DNA of 64,000 nt from Isoperla grammatica (GCA_945910005.1 OX246745.1:15574006-15638005); one strand, 5' to 3'. Numbered from the stretch's first letter, positions 43,404 through 55,853 are shown. Translations and numbers: made by a program. Notes: generated by a model not told the origin, from the sequence alone.

Positions 43404-46377
43404 ATGGAAGGAGAAAAGGAAAATAAGGAAAATAAACGGCGGCCCAACTTCACCGATGAGGAGCTTAGGGCCATAATCAACGGTGTTGGCAAGAGGCTAA
43501 AAATCCTCAATGGCAAGTTCTCTCCAACCCTCACAAACGAAAAGAAAAACGCAGCTTGGAAAGAGGTGACTGAAGAAGTCAATGCGTGTTCGCCATACCT
43601 GAGGACTGTGGTAGAGGTTAAAAAAAAGTATAAAGCCTACAAGTCTGGAGCAAAGAAGGATGGTGAGTTATCGTAGCCTAGGCCTAGGCCTAGGCCTACC
43701 ATGTGCCTATAATAGTTATAATAATGTGTCATATGTAGGCCAAATTCGTAGGAATTGCGGCATTGAAATAGGCTATATAGTTGGGAAGGAATGTCCGAGG
43801 GTTGTTAAATGGTTCAATCACAGCATTCACGTTGTGACGGAGGAAAAACTCGGGAAAACCTTCGGTATTGAGGTAGCGAGTATCGAACACCGGTGTCTAT
43901 AGTAGGCCCCTGCCTTAAAGCAATATGTTCACATTGAAACCCAGCTTTTAAATTCACTCACACGTCCTAACGTTTAATCGTGTTTTCAATTTAAAGAAGT
44001 TTGTAGGCCTAAGCCATACGCAGAGACTCCAAAGTTGCATTCTAGTTCAGTGCAATGAACGTATCAACGATTGATTCGAAAGGCCATAGTTTGTTAAGAG
44101 TATCTATCGTTTAAATTTGAAAGAAGTTCACTTTTCAACGTAGGTAGCTACAACCCACGACTTAAAATGGCAATAGGCCTAATGTCGCTGATAACAGATT
44201 CGCTATTTAGGTCGTATGACATTAACATACCTACCTACGTACGTATAATTATTATCTTGAGGTAGGCTATAAGGTAGGAAGTCACAAATAGCGCCTTTTA
44301 TTTGGATGAAATTGGCGAGACAAGTAGTAAGCCTAGGCCTTAGTCCTACAATTGTTGTAGTTCTTGACAAAATACTTGGAATTGTTAATCTCACTATAAA
44401 CACCCAGGCACATTAGTGTATTTTGGATACAAAATATTTTTTTAATGTGTACTTCAATATGAAATATAACGATACTTACATTTAAAATAGGGATCATTTA
44501 AAAATAAAATTTCTATTTGGAAATTTACAACAAATGTGGGTTGTGTTGAATTGGTCTTGACAAGACAAAAATGTGATAAGTTAATTGAACATTGTTTACT
44601 TAATAAATTAAAAGCTTGATATTTTAAGGGTTTTTGTTAATATAGTAGGCCTTTACCTTGAAAATCATAAATATACAAATGTTGGCTATATTTTATCAAT
44701 GTCTTGCTGATATGAACAAAATATCTTAAATTCCCAAGCTTTCAACATATTTGTGTTCAACACTCAATTCAAGTTAATTACCGAAATGAATTGACTATTT
44801 TTTGGTTCCATCCAACAAACTGTAGTTGGGGATTAGCTGGTTATAATTAGATTTTTTAAATTTTGTTGACATAGGTTTATCGTTGACTATGGAGTGTAGA
44901 ATATCTAGATCTACAACATTGAAAGCAGTCTCCGTAGGATCATATCAAATCATACAATGCTGCATGGCGATATTCTCACTTAAATCAAAAGATTCAATAA
45001 TAATTATGAGTAGATTTGATTGATAAAATAAAAACATAATAATGAAATAAAATAACACAGAATGTAGATTTTATGCAATTAAATATCCATCTGTTTATTT
45101 ATGTTTTCATTTAAATTTAAGTCTTCTACATTGTTAACTCGAAGCACACCACAAGGACATATAAGGCACCGTATATCGTGTACAAGTAATATTCTGCAAA
45201 TATTATACTTGTTAATTGTAAGGTATTTTTTTAATTTTTTTTATCATACTAGGCTGTGCAAATTATTTACAGTACCATGAAATTTGTTAAATTTACTTAT
45301 TCAACTGATCGATTGAGCAAACTTTTAGCATTGTAACACCATATGATTCAGTCTATATTATGTATACAAAACTTACTTGAGATACAACCTTTCATTTCAG
45401 TTTCAAACTATAACAGACAGGTTACCCAGACTGGGAAAGGAGGTGCCCCACCAACAATGCCCAACGAATTAAACCAGATGGTGGTCAATTTAATACCTGC
45501 TGTAGCAATGCAGGGCATTCCCGGTGGCATCGAAGTTGGCGGAGACATTGGGCTTGATGCACACAGTAAGTTCTGTTTGTTTACACCCCACATAAATTAC
45601 CATGTAACGTCTATTTGCATGGACACATTAGATGAATCCCAAATTTTTCATTTAAAAGAAAGAAATAATTTAATTATGATCTACGTCAAATACGATCAGT
45701 GTTGTTGAAGCTATACTTTCAACAAGTAGTACTGCTACAGCTATACTTATATTCTTTTAAAGTACCTTATAGCTTTCAAGGTGCCTATTATATACAGCTG
45801 CACTGTTGCAACTGTTGCCATTGCACTTATTGTTGTTGCAATCATATCAATAAAAAACATGTTGTGTGTGCACAGACCTAACCACATATTATCTACTGTT
45901 GTCATGAGAATATAGTTGCTATTCAGTTTAACCCATGCTCTTTTATTGAAATTATGACATGATTTTACTTTGGTTCTAGTACAAGAAGATCTCACAAATG
46001 GCTTTCAACCAAAAACCCCACCGCCACTGTTCCAAATTCTAAATGCAGAGGACATTGAAGTAGTCCCTATGGTAGAGATGGCCACTATCGCCACACAGAC
46101 AACCATGACTGGGTAAAATTTATTTCAAGACAGTACAAGGTATTGATTACTTTTTTTATGTACATAACAATTTGAATGGTATATTTTGTTTTCCAGAGAA
46201 TCGGCATCATCTGCTGTTGTAAGTCAAGGCGAGAGAATGTTGGAGGCTGTAGAAGCAATACAGTCATCTTTGGCAGCACAATTACACAATTCCACAATAA
46301 TTATGGAGCGGCAAACCAGAAATGAGACAATCATGCTGGATATTGTCAAGTTATTAATAGATTTAGTTAATAAGTAA
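43404..46377 (+). CDS. Harbinger Myb/SANT-like DNA-binding protein (4 coding exons)
   Basis: Coding exons 43404-43662, 45401-45565, 45980-46112 and 46197-46377 join in phase (1, 1, 2) to a 245-residue protein. Residues about 13-85 are a Myb/SANT-like trihelix domain (RRPNFTDEELRAII ... NAAWKEVTEEVNA ... VKKKYKAYK). Next come a GKGGAPPTMPNELNQ proline/glycine stretch, an acidic middle (NAEDIEVVPMVEMA) and a C-terminal helix (SQGERMLEAVEAIQ ... MLDIVKLLIDLVNK) likely used for oligomerisation. In Harbinger transposons this second protein binds DNA and the transposase and promotes its nuclear import. A 5' UTR intron is likely (donor GTAAGT at 43302, acceptor GTACAG at 43396). The frame is intact and the domain order matches NAIF1-related Myb-like proteins. 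Confidence 0.82.
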
Positions 46378-46604
46378 TAGTTAACATAAGTTAGATAAGT
46401 AATAGTTATAATAATAATAATAGTAATAGATATTAAATGTGAAAATGTATTTATTTATTTTATAAAGCCTTTTGTTTTACAGTCAATGCATGTTGAGACA
46501 TGCGAGTCTTGAAAGTAGTCAAGTTCTCTAAAACTTAATGCAAAAACAATGATAGGTAATCATACATTTGAACCATTATGCATAGTCCAGATATTCATAT
46601 AGGC

Positions 46605-47077
46605 CAGGGTTGCCACTTTCAAGGATTTTATCCTTTTCTCAGGATTTTTAGAGTGTCTCAAGGATAACAGGATTTTGGGCAAAATCTTAGGATTTTCTAC
46701 TGTCTTTAAAAAATACATTTAATTAATACATTTTTAAAAATTCAGCTAAAAAAGCAATGTAGACAGTAAAAGGTACTAGTAAAAATAAACATAAGTGACT
46801 GCATAACATTTCCCGCAAGTGGTACTTATGGTGAGTAAAAGTAAAACGTTAAAATATATTCGAAGAAAATTCCGATTCTTATGCGTTTCTGCACATAATG
46901 TTGACTAGATTCTCGAAAATCAGGCTGGCATAACATATTTTGGCATGAAACCTGAAAATTTGTAACATTCCTTCGCAGTTATAATATGCTAATGCTGAAT
47001 ATAACTGTTTTCAAGGATTTCTCAGGATTTATTTAGTTTCTTTCAAGGATAAAAAAATTGACTTGGTGGCAACCCTG
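46605..47077. mobile_element. hAT-type nonautonomous element, 473 bp, 8-bp TSD
   Basis: ATATAGGC at 46597-46604 is repeated at 47078-47085. Inside it the termini CAGGGTTGCCAC (46605) and GTGGCAACCCTG (47066-47077) are perfect inverted repeats starting with CAG, as in hAT. The interior repeats TCAAGGAT and CAGGATTT words and has no transposase. It sits between the two convergent Harbinger genes, so it inserted after the Harbinger element formed. Confidence 0.82.
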
Positions 47078-47085
47078 ATATAGGC

Positions 47086-47217
47086 TATAAAAACTATGTT
47101 GTAACAAGAATTGTTTTACTTTACTCTTAAATATATCTCTTTTACCACTGTGCATTGTTATTTTTATATCCTCTGGTAATTTATTAAAACATTTTATACC
47201 CATATGTATAGGTGTAT
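47086..47217 (-). pseudogene. LINE 3' coding end, reversed
   Basis: The - strand frame reads HMGIKCFNKLPEDIK, then FKSKVKQFLLQHSFYSLY. This matches the 'GxKLFNxLPxxIK...FKxxVKxFLLxxxFYSxxE' end of many jockey/RTE-like LINE polyproteins. It is cut at the hAT target site (47078-47085). Confidence 0.6.
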
Positions 47218-47639
47218 ATATATATGTATATATATATTTTTTACTTGTGTGTTCAACAATGCTCAAGCAAAGACATTATCAATCAGTTGTTGTCTTATAC
47301 GAACTGCATTTGGATTGTGTTCATTAACCATGGGAGCTGGGTTCTCATGGTGGTGTGCATTGTGGATTTGGCCATCATACGGTATCCGTCTGTCTATGCG
47401 CCAATTGTGCAATACACACACAGAAGTTATGATGCGTGCACACTTAATGGGAGAATACTGTAGAGCTCCACCACTTACATCAATGGCTCTAAAGACAGAC
47501 TTCAATACACCAATACATCGCTCATTAGCGGATCTTGTCTGCCGTAGACAGGTGTTATAATTATTTTCTGCTTGAGTTACAGGATTGCGGACAGGAGTCA
47601 TGAGGTATTTGGTCAAAGTGAAACCACTATCACCTTAAA

Positions 47640-49140
47640 CAAATAACAATAAAGATGCAGATAGATATGTAAGTGTGATCACATGGTATCTGCAGAGAAG
47701 ACCCCCCCCAACTCACCCACCCACTATTGTATTCTAATGGTGGTTGGTGAGGGGGTGGATTGCATTAGGAGCATTTTGGCCTGTAAAATTCTTTTCTAAA
47801 TATCATTTAGTGATAACTAGTAGTCTTCAATTTGTAAACCACCTCACTTGCACTAGAGATTATATTTGTTATGTTATGGAGGGAAAAGGCAAGTAATAGA
47901 TATTAGATATTATCATGTACTATACAAGTGAGCTGACGTTTAAGCAAAATTAAATTTTTTATCGTTAAAATGTGGGAAAATATTAGATATTAAGTGCTCT
48001 TTTAAGCATATAATTTTGAATAAACTACAGCTTTACCATTACATGCAAGTGAGCTTAACTATACATACAATCAAATAAATGGGCTATAGCATTTTCATTT
48101 ATAATATTAGGGCTCAACTCCATAACTAACTTGATTTTATATGGTTTATTCTCAAAGTAATGAGAAAATGTTGACTTTGCATCCTACTACCATTTAGGCC
48201 TACTAATATAAATTAAATTGTGAAGATTTACTATCTGAGATGTGTACATAATGAAAAATTTAAGTAGATTATAATAACTGTACTCCAACTGACAAAAAGT
48301 AACACTAACAAAAACGCTTTAATTATAGAATGTCCAATACATGTGCCAATGCCTAATCAAAGAATACATTTTAAACAAAAATTGAGAATTTTTCACAAAT
48401 AGTGTTTATGGAAAGGGAAAATGACTACTTAGTATCAAAAATTGCTGCTGTGTAGTATTAATAAGAATGATTAATTATTTATTAGAAAATGTTAGTGAGA
48501 CATACAAGTGTCGTGTAGTATGGATGGGACTAGTGTAGTCCTCTTACCACCATCAGTATATTTAGACTGTTGTATGTACATGTATTACTAATATTATGCA
48601 TTTGTCATGACCAACTTGACATAGTAATAAAAATAATAATGATAATAATAATAATAATAATAATAATTCAATATCTCAATCTAAAAACTTAACTCAACAA
48701 GAGGTGGGTAGACCTATATAATATAATATTAGTATATAATATGGAACCAATAGTACTCTATAAAATTGTCACATTTTTGGACATAACAACCAATGAGCAG
48801 TATACTCTTGGCATAGGGTGGGGTGGCATTGGTACAAACGAGAAATGTTTAAATTTATATCATCTGCCACCACACTTTTCATGCGATAGAAATAGGTAGG
48901 TCTACAGAAATAGTAAATGTGTAATTTTAGGAGAATGATATAGTGAAAGTTAAGACCACATTAAAATTAAATAAAACTATGTCCCATTTAAAAATACCTA
49001 AAATTAAAGGTGCAACTTGTTTTCTCTAAAAGTGAGGCACCTATGTTACTCATAGTATTGTAGAGACAATTGGGTGAAAGTTGGAAATATGAGCGGGCTT
49101 GGTTGTTATGATGGAAAAAATTCAAACACGAAGATATTTA
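47640..49140. other. Harbinger transposase intron sequence
   Basis: AT-rich, with an (AAT)n microsatellite at 48637-48667 and a C-rich patch at 47701-47725. No coding remnant is recognised here. Confidence 0.45.
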
Positions 49141-49530
49141 TTTATTTATTCATTTATTGACGTCCAAAAGACATATGCATGGTACATGTGTATGGTATAA
49201 GTACACTACAAAATTAAAAAAAAAATTACAAAAACTAAAACATTATGCAACTTCATGAAATGCAAGGTATGGGTCAGAGGGACAGGTATTTAAGTTTTAG
49301 TTTGCTAGTCACTGGGGTCGTTAAAGAATAATTTTAAGTTGTAGAATGCTTTTGCTGAGAGAAAGGTTTTCAGTCTATATTTAAGGAGTGGAAGAGGAAA
49401 GTTTGAAAAATTTGTTATAAATTTTACTGAATATAGGTGGGTTGGGCTGTGAGTGAAATATATGTTGTTTGATGTGGGGATGAAAATGTTAGATCTGGAT
49501 TTGGAAAGATGAGAGGGGTTGGCTACCCAT
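49140..49530 (-). pseudogene. LINE 3' end in the Harbinger transposase intron, reversed
   Basis: A reversed A-rich tail (TTTATTTATTCATTTATTGA, 49138-49160) is followed, reading the - strand from about 49530, by a frame with RSNIFIPTSNN and then LLKYRLKTFLSAKAFYN. This is like the decayed C-terminus of a LINE polyprotein. Similarity is weak but directional. Confidence 0.45.
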
Positions 49531-50083
49531 TATAGGTAGAGAATGAATTTTCCATTGAAGTGCAAGAAACTCCCTCATATTCAAGGTTTTGATGTAAAGA
49601 AAAAAATGCTACAAAATGCTTAATTTAAAATAATAAATGTTAAATTTAGAGACAATGAATGCTAAAAATATGTCTATCTAATTATGGGTAACTGCCTATT
49701 TTTTTGCTTACTTACCGATTAGCCAGCCTGATGCGATAACATCATTTTCAAGCCTCTGATGTAAAGTGGTGTGTGACCAAATGAATTGGTCATGGGTGCT
49801 GCCTGGCCACCTAGCAGTAAGGTGAAGGACCCGCAGATTCGAGTCGCAAATAATGAGGGCATTTAAACTGTGACTGCGATATCGATCGACATACACATGC
49901 TCATCTTCTGATGGTGCCTTAATATTGATCAATGTGCCATCAATGAGGCCTATTACATTTGGGAAGCCATGCATTTGGTAAAAACCTACAACAAATTAAC
50001 CTACTAGATAAATAGAGCCGTGGTAACCACTAATGGGAAACCTAGTTGCCATGATGGAAATAAGTTAAAAGTAGCTTACTAAT

Positions 50084-50216
50084 AGTGGGTTTACAGCTAA
50101 GCGTTGGGAGCGAAGCGAGCGCGAGCTCCAATCAGCGGCCGAGTTTCATGCGAACTCGGCCGCTGATTGGAGCTCGCACCCTCGCTTCGCTCACAACGCT
50201 TAGGTGTAAACCCACA
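50084..50216. mobile_element. fold-back MITE, 133 bp
   Basis: The arms from GTGGGTTTACAGCTAAGCG and its inverse CGCTTAGGTGTAAACCCAC pair through GAGCGAAGCGAGCGCGAGCT and CCAATCAGCGGCCGAGTT with a short loop near 50148. It lies in the transposase intron of the Harbinger element and inserted after it. Confidence 0.75.
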
Positions 50217-52903
50217 GTAAATATTTATACAAAGTTCAAAATACCGGGCTCAAGTGTCTATATTCACTAGAGTTAATAAGGCATTTCAAACCGACATGAT
50301 AAAAAAATCGCTTTGAGTCAAACTGATTTGAAAACCTTAGTAAACGTAGGCTACCGAATTTGGGCCAACTCGGTTTGATTTCAACTCAGTTCAGCAAAAA
50401 AAGACAATTTAACTTAGGGTCGACATCACAAGGTGTTTATTATAATGTAAATATGCTATGTGTCTGGAAATAAAACTTACTTACTAATTGAAGTAAGAGT
50501 ATAAAATTGATCATGATTAATTTTTTAGAGTAAATCGAGTGTGTGAAATGGAAAAGTATTTAAAATGTACCTTAGAGCACCAATGTTTCATGACCACTGT
50601 AGGCCACATTGTCAATTCACACACTTGGAGTACCATACAAAATAAATCATGATTGTATAATACAATATATCTTACTGACAGTTTCAAACAAACCAGTATA
50701 AAATTGCCTTGAAAAAGTAATAAGTACTTCATGTCCAAGCGTTCAAGCCAGTTTTAGTTTAAAACGGATTGGTTCAAACTACGGACTATATCGAATAGCC
50801 TAATCGATAACCAGTTTGAAACCAGTTACTTGTGAAACCGGGTTAAAATTTGGTAAACTGTTTTTTGGGGAATCCAAACATTATGCCGTATTGAATTTAC
50901 CACCTGCGTAACATGAGACGCCTTTTCATGTTCCCTGCCACCGAGTGCCCCTTTCAATAGGCTTCATGAATTTTGTTCGTCTGTCCTACACTTTGTACTA
51001 GTGTTTCGGAACGACTTGTACTTACACTATCTAACACTAGTGTAAAGTATGGGACAGGTAAACAAAGCTTACTAATGTTAATAAACTAGTATAGCGGAGG
51101 TCCTAGTGAGAAGCGAGTAACGTTTACTTTTTCGATAATTCAGTAGATCTAGAGAAAATAGTTTATGTAGGGCCGACCTGTACGTATAACTAGACTAGGC
51201 TGGTGTCACATGGTCAAACTATTGTTTAAGTAACACTTAACAATGTGATCGCCCAAGTCTACTGAAGCAGGTTGCTTCGAGTATGCTACTAGCTGGGCCG
51301 TGCATATTGGAAATGTAATGGAACACAACCTAGGCTAGGGCCGAGGTCGAGAATGGTGAGCCCAAGATCAAGTTGCATTTAGTTTTGATTGACAAGTGGA
51401 ACAACAAATATGCCAAATCAATGTCCACCCCTGCGACCTGCTGTGCTGAGCAATGACTAGGCCGTTTGCTGCCGTGCTCCCCACGGTGAAAAATACTATG
51501 CAGTATGCCACTGATAAAGAATTCACTAGGCCTACGTTGGAAGTGTCATTTGTTATCTGTAACGTAGGACATCGTAGAGGCCCTAGGCTTGGAACTCTAC
51601 GTAGCCTAGCCTACATCGTGGAGGCCCTAGCCTAGGGTTGGGCCTAGTTCTACTTACTGACATAGCTAGGCGTACCTTGTTTGAGGGTTAAGATGAAGTT
51701 TGCATCCTCCAAAGGGAAGCGAATGTAGTTTGGAGCAAGCTCCGTAAGTCTTTCGCTTACTTGCGTCAGGACCCTACTACAACTAGGTTGGCTTAAGCCA
51801 CAAGTGTCCCCCAAAACGTGTTGGAAGGACCCTGAAGCATAAAACCTGAGGGTTGTCAGTATTTGTGTGGGTACTGGCAATGAATCTATGCGTGCTGACG
51901 GCCTGACAAGGTGATCGTTCAGCAGCTCGCACAGTTCCAAGATGACATGTCTTGGGAACCTGTAATAACGTAGCCTAGCAGATGCGTGTCTGCTACATTA
52001 AGAGGATCAAGACGATCTCTCAAAACTCGCCTTGGTCTCGGCACTGCTTCGACCTCACGTTCTTCCTCGTCAATTATTATAAAAGCCGCGTTAAACATTG
52101 TGTAGGCTAGGCCTAGACCTACCCGTGCGATGAGGAAGGGCTACTTTGAGGTTATAATTTTAGGCAGAGGTGTTCTTCTTCTCTTTGGCATTCACACTGA
52201 AAGAGAAAGCCGATATGGCCAGATATTTTTGTCAATATAGGCCTAGTAATAATAATAATATTTGTAATAGTAATAATAATAATAGTAGCGGATTAAATCC
52301 GAAACCACATTTATTTTCAGCAAATTTATCTGTGGTTCGCGACACTTAGGCTAGGCCTACGACTTAGTCAACATTGAAAATGGTATCCAAACCTCATAAA
52401 TTGTATTTTTACTACATTTTGCTATATTATATATGAGAATAATAATAGGAAAAATATGCAATTTTAACACATTATCGATAAACACGAACGTTTTGATAGT
52501 CAAGTGCAACGTAGAATATTACTTGCTCCGCCATTTTTTAGAGATAGGCCCAGTCCATACTGGTCTTAAAGTTACGACGGGCCTAAGTCTAAGACCTCTT
52601 CAGAATACGACTTAGGACTTTTTGTGAATTGGCCTAACTTAAAAATTTGTCTTATCTATTTTATGGTCTTAAAGTTAGGCCCAAAAACAGACTTAGGACC
52701 TCTTGTGAATCCGGCCCCTGGTTTTGTTCGGAACAGGGCCCATAGGTATCGACGTAACTGTGGGTAACATTGGTCCAATAAGGTTGATACAGATTTCAAG
52801 TACTACTATGTGTTACTTTTTACCGCGCTGGCAAGGGGTGAAAGATGAATGAACAGTTAATTGTTTGCTTCGATTAAGATGTCACGTTTTTTGTCACGTT
52901 TGT

Positions 52904-53140
52904 TCTGAATCGGTCTTGTTGATTCTGACATTTGTCCGCAGGTGGTCGCACTGTCCAATCACTGATTCATATGTTTCGTATTTGAAATATCGATCTTTGA
53001 TTGGTTATCGCTCACTCGTCGATGGTGTTCGTAGCCTACGGGGTTGGTTTAGTCGCTTTAAATTAAAGTCTCTCACTGAAAATCAGTTTCGTTACTCAGT
53101 GGGTATAGACTCTAAATGTGAATTTATTTATTTATTTAAA
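52904..53140 (+). repeat. 230-bp direct repeat C, copy 1
   Basis: The stretch from GTTCTGAATCGGTCTTGTTG through TCACTCGTCGATGGTGTTCG to GACTCTAAATGTGAATTTAT is repeated at 55854-56090 with few differences, and both copies end in an (ATTT)n run. Copy 1 lies outside and copy 2 inside the 53760-56345 fold-back cluster. Confidence 0.85.
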
Positions 53141-53759
53141 TGTATTATAATTATAGAAAGATTTATTAAAATTACGGGGAGGATATGAATAATAAATTAT
53201 TTAAAAAAAGCATTATTGAGCACTCATTACTCTTTCACTTAGTAGTAGAATGAACGGAGGTGTCGATGAAAAGAAGTATCGATGAAACGACGCATCTCCG
53301 AATAAGTGTTATAACTTATTAACATTAAACCGAACGGCGAAAATCTGTTGTAATGTTACACATTATATTATTCATAGGCTTGTTTTTACATAAAAAATAA
53401 ACGCACATTAGTTATTTAATGGTCACTATGTTTTTCGAATGTTTTAATAAGACCGAACATTGTTTTCATCATTCTGTACAATTATTTTCCAGCTACTGTT
53501 AAAAATGTTAAATTTTTATAAGTGTATGCACATTTGTTCGTCCTTTATCGACAACTGCGCAACACTTCCAATTTGCTGAAACCTTCTAATGGCATAACAC
53601 TCTTCCTGTAAGAGAAAGCAGGGAAAAAGGAAGAAAGTACACGTGTTAAAAATGTTTTTAAAAAATGTTCGATTTTAAAACGTTTAAATTTTAAATCACT
53701 GACGCGTCCAGATTTATCTGTCCAGTGGTTGTTTAAACGTTGTCCATACAATAACGTTT

Positions 53760-55200
53760 GTATTGCAATGGACTTAGTTTAACATGAGTATATTAATTTC
53801 ACTTGATTCCTTCGAATTTAATTCAATTAGATCTGTTTTAAGTATATATAAACAAACCTAGGTGACATCCCACTGACTTCACCATAGTTACGGAAGTTTG
53901 ACGGGCTGTCATTCGAAATTTACATTATGTCACACATAGCAGCGATTTGTATGAGAACATGAATATATTAATTGTATTTGATTCCTTCGTATTAATCTCA
54001 ATTACATCTACTTTAAGCATATATGAACATAGCTGCGTGATATACCACAAATTTGGAGATAATTACGTAAGAACTAGCAGCTGTCATTCGGAAATTACGT
54101 AATTTCAAACAAAGTATCGATTTGTATGAGAACCTAAGTATTCATTTCATTTGATTCCTGCTAATTAATCGCAATTACATCTTCTTTAAGCATACATGAA
54201 CAAACTTGCGTGACATACCACCGACTTTGAGATAATTACGGAAATTTGACGGTCTGTCATTATAAATTACGTAATGTCACTCGTAGTAGCGATTTGTAAG
54301 AGAACCGGAGTATATTCATTTAATTTAATGCCTTAAAATTAACCTCAATTGCATCTGTTTTAACATATAAAATCCAGTCTGCGTGACATACCAGAGATTT
54401 TGGGATAATTACGGAAGTTTGACGAGCTGTCATTCGAAAATTACGTAAAACACATATAGTAGCGATTTGCAACATAACCTGAGTATATTAATTGAATTTG
54501 ATTAATTCTAGTTTATCTCAAATGCACCTTCTTTAAGGAAATATTAACATACCTGCGTGACATACCACAGATTTTGAGATAATTACATAAGTTTCAAGGG
54601 CTATCATTCGGAAATTACGTAATTTCAAACAAAGTATCGATTGTTAAGAGAACTTGAGTATATTCATTTTGTTTGATTCCTTTCAATTAATCTCAATTAC
54701 ATCTTTTTGAAGTATATATAAACAAACCTGCGTGACATACCACAGATTTTGAGATAATTACGGAAGTTTGACGGGCTGACATTATAAATTACGTAATTTC
54801 GAAAATTACGTAATGTCACACATAGTAGCGATTTGTAAGAGAACCTGAGTATTATCATTGAATTTGATTCCATCTTATTAATCTCAATTACATCTACTTT
54901 AAGCATATATAAACATACCTGCGTGATATACCACGGATTTTGTGATAATTACGGTAGTTTGACGGGCTGTCATTCGGAATTTACATAATGTCACACATAG
55001 TAGTGATTTGCAAGAGAACATGAGTGTGTTTATTTTATGCGATTCCTTCCTATTAATCTCAATTACATCTTCTTTAAGAATATATGAACATACCTGCGTG
55101 CAATACAACAGATTTTGAGATAATTACGTAAGGACCAGCGGCTGTCATTCGTAAATTACGTAATTTCAAACATATCGATTTCTAAGAGAATCTGAGTTTT
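53760..55200 (+). repeat. tandem array, unit about 174 bp, about 8 units
   Basis: The landmark GCGATTTGTAAGAGAAC recurs with variants at about 53943, 54117, 54290, 54464, 54638, 54828, 55004 and 55176. Each unit also has TCTCAATTACATCT, CCTGCGTGACATACCACAGA, TTTGAGATAATTACGGAAGT and AAATTACGTAATTTC. Short palindromic cores (AATTACGTAATT) recur once per unit. Confidence 0.9.
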
Positions 55201-55667
55201 GGTTCACTTTTGAAGAGCCTTTAAAGTAACATATTGAAATTACTGTCATCCCCATGATGTATATACTCGGGCAGATTTCCCTCCCTGCTCGTGACTAATA
55301 TAAAACAATAAAATGGGTATATAAAAATATCGGAGCTGTGCATGTTAGAAAGCCAGATGTGTTTTATATCAGTAGTAGGACTGTATAATTCAAATGTGCT
55401 TAGGTCAGTATTTTTAAGCGTGAGAAAGGTTTTATATGCCGGACAACGTGACCTACCTTGGGTACTTCCAGCTGTCGCGAAATACAGCCTACCAGGGCAC
55501 AAACCACGTTTATTGAAAACCTATGTTGCCTCAGGCAGACTCAGATTTGTCGGCGTCGCCTACAGTAAAACATTATTTTCACTCTATCTACTTTTTAGCT
55601 CACACCTCTTCTACACACGCCCTCAAAACATAAACGCCAGTTTTAAATTACGTTTACAGATCGAGCA

Positions 55668-55745
55668 GGGAGGGTTGGTCCAGTGGTTAGCATCCCTGCT
55701 TCCAATGCAGAAGGTCCCGGGTTCAAATCCCGCTTCAGGCAGAAG
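55668..55745 (+). ncRNA. tRNA-like sequence (SINE head or tRNA pseudogene)
   Basis: GGTTGGTCCAGTGGTTAGCA (A-box), the stem CTGC-TTCCAAT-GCAG and CCCGGGTTCAAATCCCG (B-box and T-arm) lie at tRNA spacing. The nearest resemblance is to Gly/Trp tRNAs; as folded here the loop centre would be CCA. The 5' and 3' ends do not form a good acceptor stem, so it is unlikely to be a functional tRNA gene. Confidence 0.45.
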
Positions 55746-55853
55746 TTTTTTAACTTCTAATGTGGTTTCAATTCTATTACTTCTAGGCTTAGGAATAAGT
55801 AAACGGTGACTTTAGAGCCGTCCTAGCAGCGAAGCACTCAATAAATTCAAAGT

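Larger units (their letters stand above)
47263..52098 (-). pseudogene. Harbinger (HARBI1-like) DDE transposase, 3 exons, apparent frameshift in exon 1
   Basis: Exons 52098-51676, 49985-49716 and 47633-47263 on the - strand have GT/AG borders and compatible phases. Exon 1 starts at ATG 52098 (MFNAAFIIIDEEE) and runs to DRLDPLNVADTHLL. Conserved Harbinger sequence then resumes in another frame at RYYRFPRHVILELCELL, so about 1 nt is missing near 51971-51980. It continues through the helix-turn-helix region (CGLSQPSCSRVL). Exon 2 has GFPNVIGLIDGTLI (first Asp) and ARWPGSTHDQFIW (second Asp). Exon 3 has GDSGFTLTKYLMTPV and RSANERCIGVLKSVFR (the Glu). The DDE triad is intact and the frameshift is the only lesion seen; it could be real decay or a sequence error. 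Total length of about 355 codons is normal for the family. Confidence 0.82.
42965..52720. mobile_element. autonomous-type Harbinger transposon, 9.75 kb
   Basis: The left terminus at 42968 (GGCCCGGATTCACAAGAGGT, continuing CCTAAGT) and the right terminus ending at 52717 (ACTTAGGACCTCTTGTGAAT, then CCGGCCC) are inverted with one mismatch in about 27 bp. CTG at 42965-42967 and 52718-52720 is the target duplication; CWG duplications are known for a Harbinger lineage. Subterminal zones at both ends repeat GTCCTAAGTTAGGC/GTCTTAAAGTTAGG variants. Inside are the two genes expected of Harbinger: a Myb-like protein (+, 43404-46377) and a DDE transposase (-, 52098-47263), convergent. Later insertions (46605-47077, 50084-50216, LINE pieces) have lengthened it. 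Confidence 0.88.

Noticed and set aside
45343..45400. Myb-like gene exon starting at 45343
   Set aside because: The exon begins at the 45401 acceptor; upstream codons are intronic.
53760..55200. CRISPR-like array
   Set aside because: Units are contiguous 174-bp repeats without spacers in a eukaryotic genome.
55668..55745. Functional tRNA gene
   Set aside because: The acceptor stem does not pair and the anticodon is ambiguous; kept only as tRNA-like.
55342..55809. 155-codon open frame
   Set aside because: Runs through the tRNA-like segment and repeat boundaries; composition and motifs are not protein-like.
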